Shown here one piece after another: positions 6,056 to 7,906 of a stretch of DNA of 7,906 bases (position 1 is its first letter; each line of letters begins with the position of its first letter). Source of the DNA: JARYMI01 sp964550915. GTDB lineage: Bacteria; Acidobacteriota; Aminicenantia; Aminicenantales; UBA8522. Below the pieces are notes generated by a model. That model was not told the DNA's origin. It did no database searches and saw only the letters and a list, made by a program, of their open reading frames with translations. Where the stretch lies: contig CAZKBY010000130.1 in NCBI GenBank assembly GCA_964550915.1, forward strand, positions 1 through 7,906. Reading direction: 5' to 3'. Both the position numbers and the translations under genes were made by a program.

Positions 6056-6763
6056 ATGATAGTCAGTTTTAACCAGCCGGCGTTTATTCCCTGGGGAGGG
6101 TTTTTCGCCCGCCTGATGTCCTCCAACAAAATGGTGCTTCTCGATGAGACCATCCTGGCCCACGGCTTCACCTACGTCAACAGGAATCGCCTCAAGGGGC
6201 CCGAGGGAGAGGTCTGGATAACGGTGCCGCTCAAGCGCCAAGGCCGCGGCCGACAGAAGATCAAAGACCTCGAAATCTACGAGAAAGAAAGGTGGGCCAA
6301 AAAATTTCTGCTGACGCTCAAGCATTATTACGGCAAATCCGTCTATTTTGAAAGCATATTTAGCGACATCGGCAGGGCTGGAGAGAATTCAGCGAAAAAT
6401 TTCTTGCCGATGACTATGACGCTCCTCGATATCCTGAAAAAGGGCTTTGGGATCGAAACTGAGATGATTCTCCAGTCTTGCCTCGGCATCACCGGCCGCG
6501 GGACTGCTCTCCTTGTTTCCATCGCCAAAGAGCTCCGCGCTGAAGAAGTCATCCTGCCTTTTTTCTCGGAGAAAGCCGTCGATTGCACCAAGTTCAGGGA
6601 TGAAAATATCCGGGTGAGGCTGTTGCGCTATTTGCCACCCCCGTATCCTCAATTCTGGGGTGATTTCTTGATGAACCTCTCGGCGCTTGACCTGCTGCTG
6701 TGCTGCGGCCGGGACGGACGGGCAGTCATCGAGAAAGGCACGCGTTTTTTCGAGCTCGCCTGA
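6056..6763 (+). CDS. WbqC-family protein
   Basis: 235 residues, about the usual family length, predicted soluble with no signal peptide. WbqC proteins are found in O-antigen and other surface-glycan clusters; their reaction is not settled as far as I know. Family marks seen: an N-terminal NQPAFIPWGGFF (6-17), VLLDE (27-31), the NRNRLKG block (42-48), WITVPL (54-59), the middle helix region with LKHYYGK (88-94), and the C-terminal YPQFWGDF (197-204) with LSALDLLL (208-215) and a following Gly. The start is set by the family, which begins a few residues before the QP..PW motif. No Shine-Dalgarno site is visible before the ATG, so translation may be weak. The neighbours are not glycan-assembly genes, so this is an isolated copy here. 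It converges with the dehydrogenase across 39 bp. Confidence 0.88.
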   Translation: MIVSFNQPAFIPWGGFFARLMSSNKMVLLDETILAHGFTYVNRNRLKGPEGEVWITVPLKRQGRGRQKIKDLEIYEKERWAKKFLLTLKHYYGKSVYFESIFSDIGRAGENSAKNFLPMTMTLLDILKKGFGIETEMILQSCLGITGRGTALLVSIAKELRAEEVILPFFSEKAVDCTKFRDENIRVRLLRYLPPPYPQFWGDFLMNLSALDLLLCCGRDGRAVIEKGTRFFELA

Positions 6764-6764
6764 C

Positions 6765-6793
6765 AAAAAGCCTAACAAGCATCAAGGGCAGGC
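6765..6793 (-). terminator. Weak candidate terminator after the dehydrogenase
   Basis: On the minus strand, just past the dehydrogenase stop, GCCTG and TAGGC can pair (five pairs, one G-U) around a 14-base loop. Five T residues (6769-6765) follow. The stem is short, so this is tentative. It lies in the convergent gap with the WbqC gene, and the plus strand shows no T-run after the stem. Confidence 0.25.
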
Positions 6794-6802
6794 GGGTATT
6801 TA

Positions 6803-7831
6803 TCAGACAATATGGAGCACTTTGGCGCCGCGGATTTTTCGCTCCTTGATATCGAGCAGGGCCTTATTCGCCTCCTCGAGAGAGTAAACTTCCACCTCAG
6901 GCTTGATAGGGATTTCGGCGGCCAGCTCTAAAAACTCGGCCACGTCCGCCCTTGTCACGTTGGCCACGCTCTTGATATCTTTTTCCATCCAAAGATGAGA
7001 TGAATAATCGAGCTTCAATAGATAATCTTTGTCCGCTTCCTCCTTGCGGATGGCGTTGATGACGAGCCTGCCGCCGCTTGCCAGGTTCTTCAGGGCTTCG
7101 ACGACCGTCTTCCAGACTGGTGTCGTGTCGATGATGGTATCGAGCTTCTCGGGTGACTCCTCCTCCGTGTCGCCCGCCCAGACAGCGCCAAGCTGCCCGG
7201 CAAATTTTCGCTCTTCCTCCGCTCTGGCAAAGACGAAGACCTTGGTTTTCGGATATCTGCGCTTGACCATGAGGAGGACAAGATGCCCCGAAGCCCCGAA
7301 GCCGGTCAGTCCGAGGTTCTGTCCGTCTTTAAGGCCGGCAAGCTTAAGGGAGCGATAGCCGATGGCGCCGGCGCAAAGAAGCGGCGCTGCTTCGACGTCA
7401 GAAAAGACGTCTGGAATGGCATGGGCAAACTCCTCGCGAACAGTCATGTATTCAGCGTAGCCGCCATCGGCATCTCTTCCCGTGCCGCGGAAATCAGGGC
7501 AGAGGTTTTCTCGACCGCTCCGGCAGAACGTGCATCTTCCGCAGGCTGAATAAATCCAGGCCACCCCGACTCTCTCTCCAACCTTAAACCGGGCGAATCT
7601 ACGGCCCGCTTCCTCTATCCTAGCCACGACCTGGTGGCCGAGGACAACCGGCAGGCGCTGCGGGGGCGTCCTCCCCTCAATCTCGTCGAGCTCGGTATGA
7701 CAGACGCCGCAGGCCAGGACTCTGAGCAAAGCCTCCCCTTCTCTGGGCACTGGCTTCAGCAAATCCCTGAGCTCAAGCGGTGTTCTCTCGTGGCGAAGAT
7801 CGCAGATCTTCGTCATGACCATGGCTTTCAT
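6803..7831 (-). CDS. Zinc-dependent alcohol dehydrogenase, medium-chain family
   Basis: 342 residues, normal length. Oxidises alcohols or reduces aldehydes with a nicotinamide cofactor in the cytoplasm. The catalytic zinc ligands are Cys44 in CGVCHTE (41-47), His66 in LGHQ (64-67) and Cys153 in LLCAGAIGYR. Structural zinc ligands are Cys97, Cys100, Cys103 and Cys111. The cofactor-binding fold starts at GLTGFGASGH (174-183), with the GFGASG glycine motif. After strand two the sequence reads VFARAEEER (200-208), with Arg203 and no Asp or Glu at the expected strand end; this hints at NADP(H) (inference). The common GHE motif is GHQ here. Substrate unknown; it looks like the AdhA-type subgroup. 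The start ATG begins the typical MKAMVM; upstream AGG is only a weak ribosome site. It follows an OmpA-like gene end by 41 bp in the same direction and may be cotranscribed. Confidence 0.92.
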   Translation of the reverse strand: MKAMVMTKICDLRHERTPLELRDLLKPVPREGEALLRVLACGVCHTELDEIEGRTPPQRLPVVLGHQVVARIEEAGRRFARFKVGERVGVAWIYSACGRCTFCRSGRENLCPDFRGTGRDADGGYAEYMTVREEFAHAIPDVFSDVEAAPLLCAGAIGYRSLKLAGLKDGQNLGLTGFGASGHLVLLMVKRRYPKTKVFVFARAEEERKFAGQLGAVWAGDTEEESPEKLDTIIDTTPVWKTVVEALKNLASGGRLVINAIRKEEADKDYLLKLDYSSHLWMEKDIKSVANVTRADVAEFLELAAEIPIKPEVEVYSLEEANKALLDIKERKIRGAKVLHIV

Positions 7832-7872
7832 CTTGGAAGCCTGATCGATCGTGCCGTTATTCCAGTTTCAGG

Positions 7873-7906
7873 TTATTCATACACCAGGATTTCCACTCGC
7901 CTATTC
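7873..7906 (-). CDS. C-terminal tail of a probable OmpA-like protein (partial)
   Basis: The minus strand at the right edge reads NRRVEILVYE followed by TAA (7875-7873). NRRVEI near the very end of a protein is the hallmark of OmpA/MotB-type peptidoglycan-binding domains, where the Arg-Arg-Val-Glu segment closes the domain. Only ten codons are in the window, so this rests on one short motif. If correct, an outer-membrane or cell-wall-binding protein lies upstream of the dehydrogenase, which begins 41 bp after this stop. Confidence 0.5.
   Translation of the reverse strand, partial: NRRVEILVYE

Noticed and set aside
7843..7850. GATCGATC palindrome upstream of the dehydrogenase
   Set aside because: An 8-base self-complementary run is frequent by chance, and nothing else nearby supports an operator.

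Overview
The window suggests a diderm (Gram-negative) bacterium with GC content in the mid-50s by eye. Three exported carbohydrate-related proteins (two with lipoprotein-type signals), an outer-membrane OmpA-like protein end at the right edge, clear AGGAGG ribosome binding sites and a near-consensus sigma-70 promoter (TTGACA, 17 bp, TATAAA) fit an Acidobacteriota/Aminicenantota-type lineage better than Bacteroidota, which rarely use strong Shine-Dalgarno sites. That placement is an inference.

Layout, left to right. (1) 1-4364, minus strand: a two-gene unit read right to left. It holds a 918-residue exported Asp-box (BNR) beta-propeller protein, then, after 57 bp, a DUF1680-type beta-L-arabinofuranosidase (GH127/GH146 group) that runs off the left edge. 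(2) 4365-4716: a control region of about 350 bp between divergent genes, and the only long stretch without a large gene. It carries the strong minus-strand promoter, a 13-codon leader ORF ending ATGA-overlapped with the propeller gene, a TGTCAAA-N25-TTTGACA dyad, a weaker plus-strand promoter, a possible 43-codon ORF, and a perfect 10-bp inverted repeat lying inside that ORF. (3) 4717-5883, plus strand: a lipoprotein-type aldose 1-epimerase (GalM family) with all catalytic residues. (4) 6056-6763, plus strand: a WbqC-family protein with its own perfect TATAAT box. (5) 6803-7831, minus strand: a zinc-dependent medium-chain alcohol dehydrogenase, convergent with the WbqC gene. (6) 7873-7906, minus strand: the last ten codons of an OmpA-like protein.

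How the genes may work together (inference): the arabinofuranosidase would release L-arabinose from plant or glycoprotein arabinan outside the cytoplasm, the propeller protein may bind a glycan or protein partner there, and the exported mutarotase would interconvert the anomers of the released sugar for uptake. These genes share a divergent regulatory region and so look like a small sugar-use locus. WbqC, the dehydrogenase and the OmpA-like protein have no evident link to it. I saw no mobile element, CRISPR array, tRNA or rRNA.
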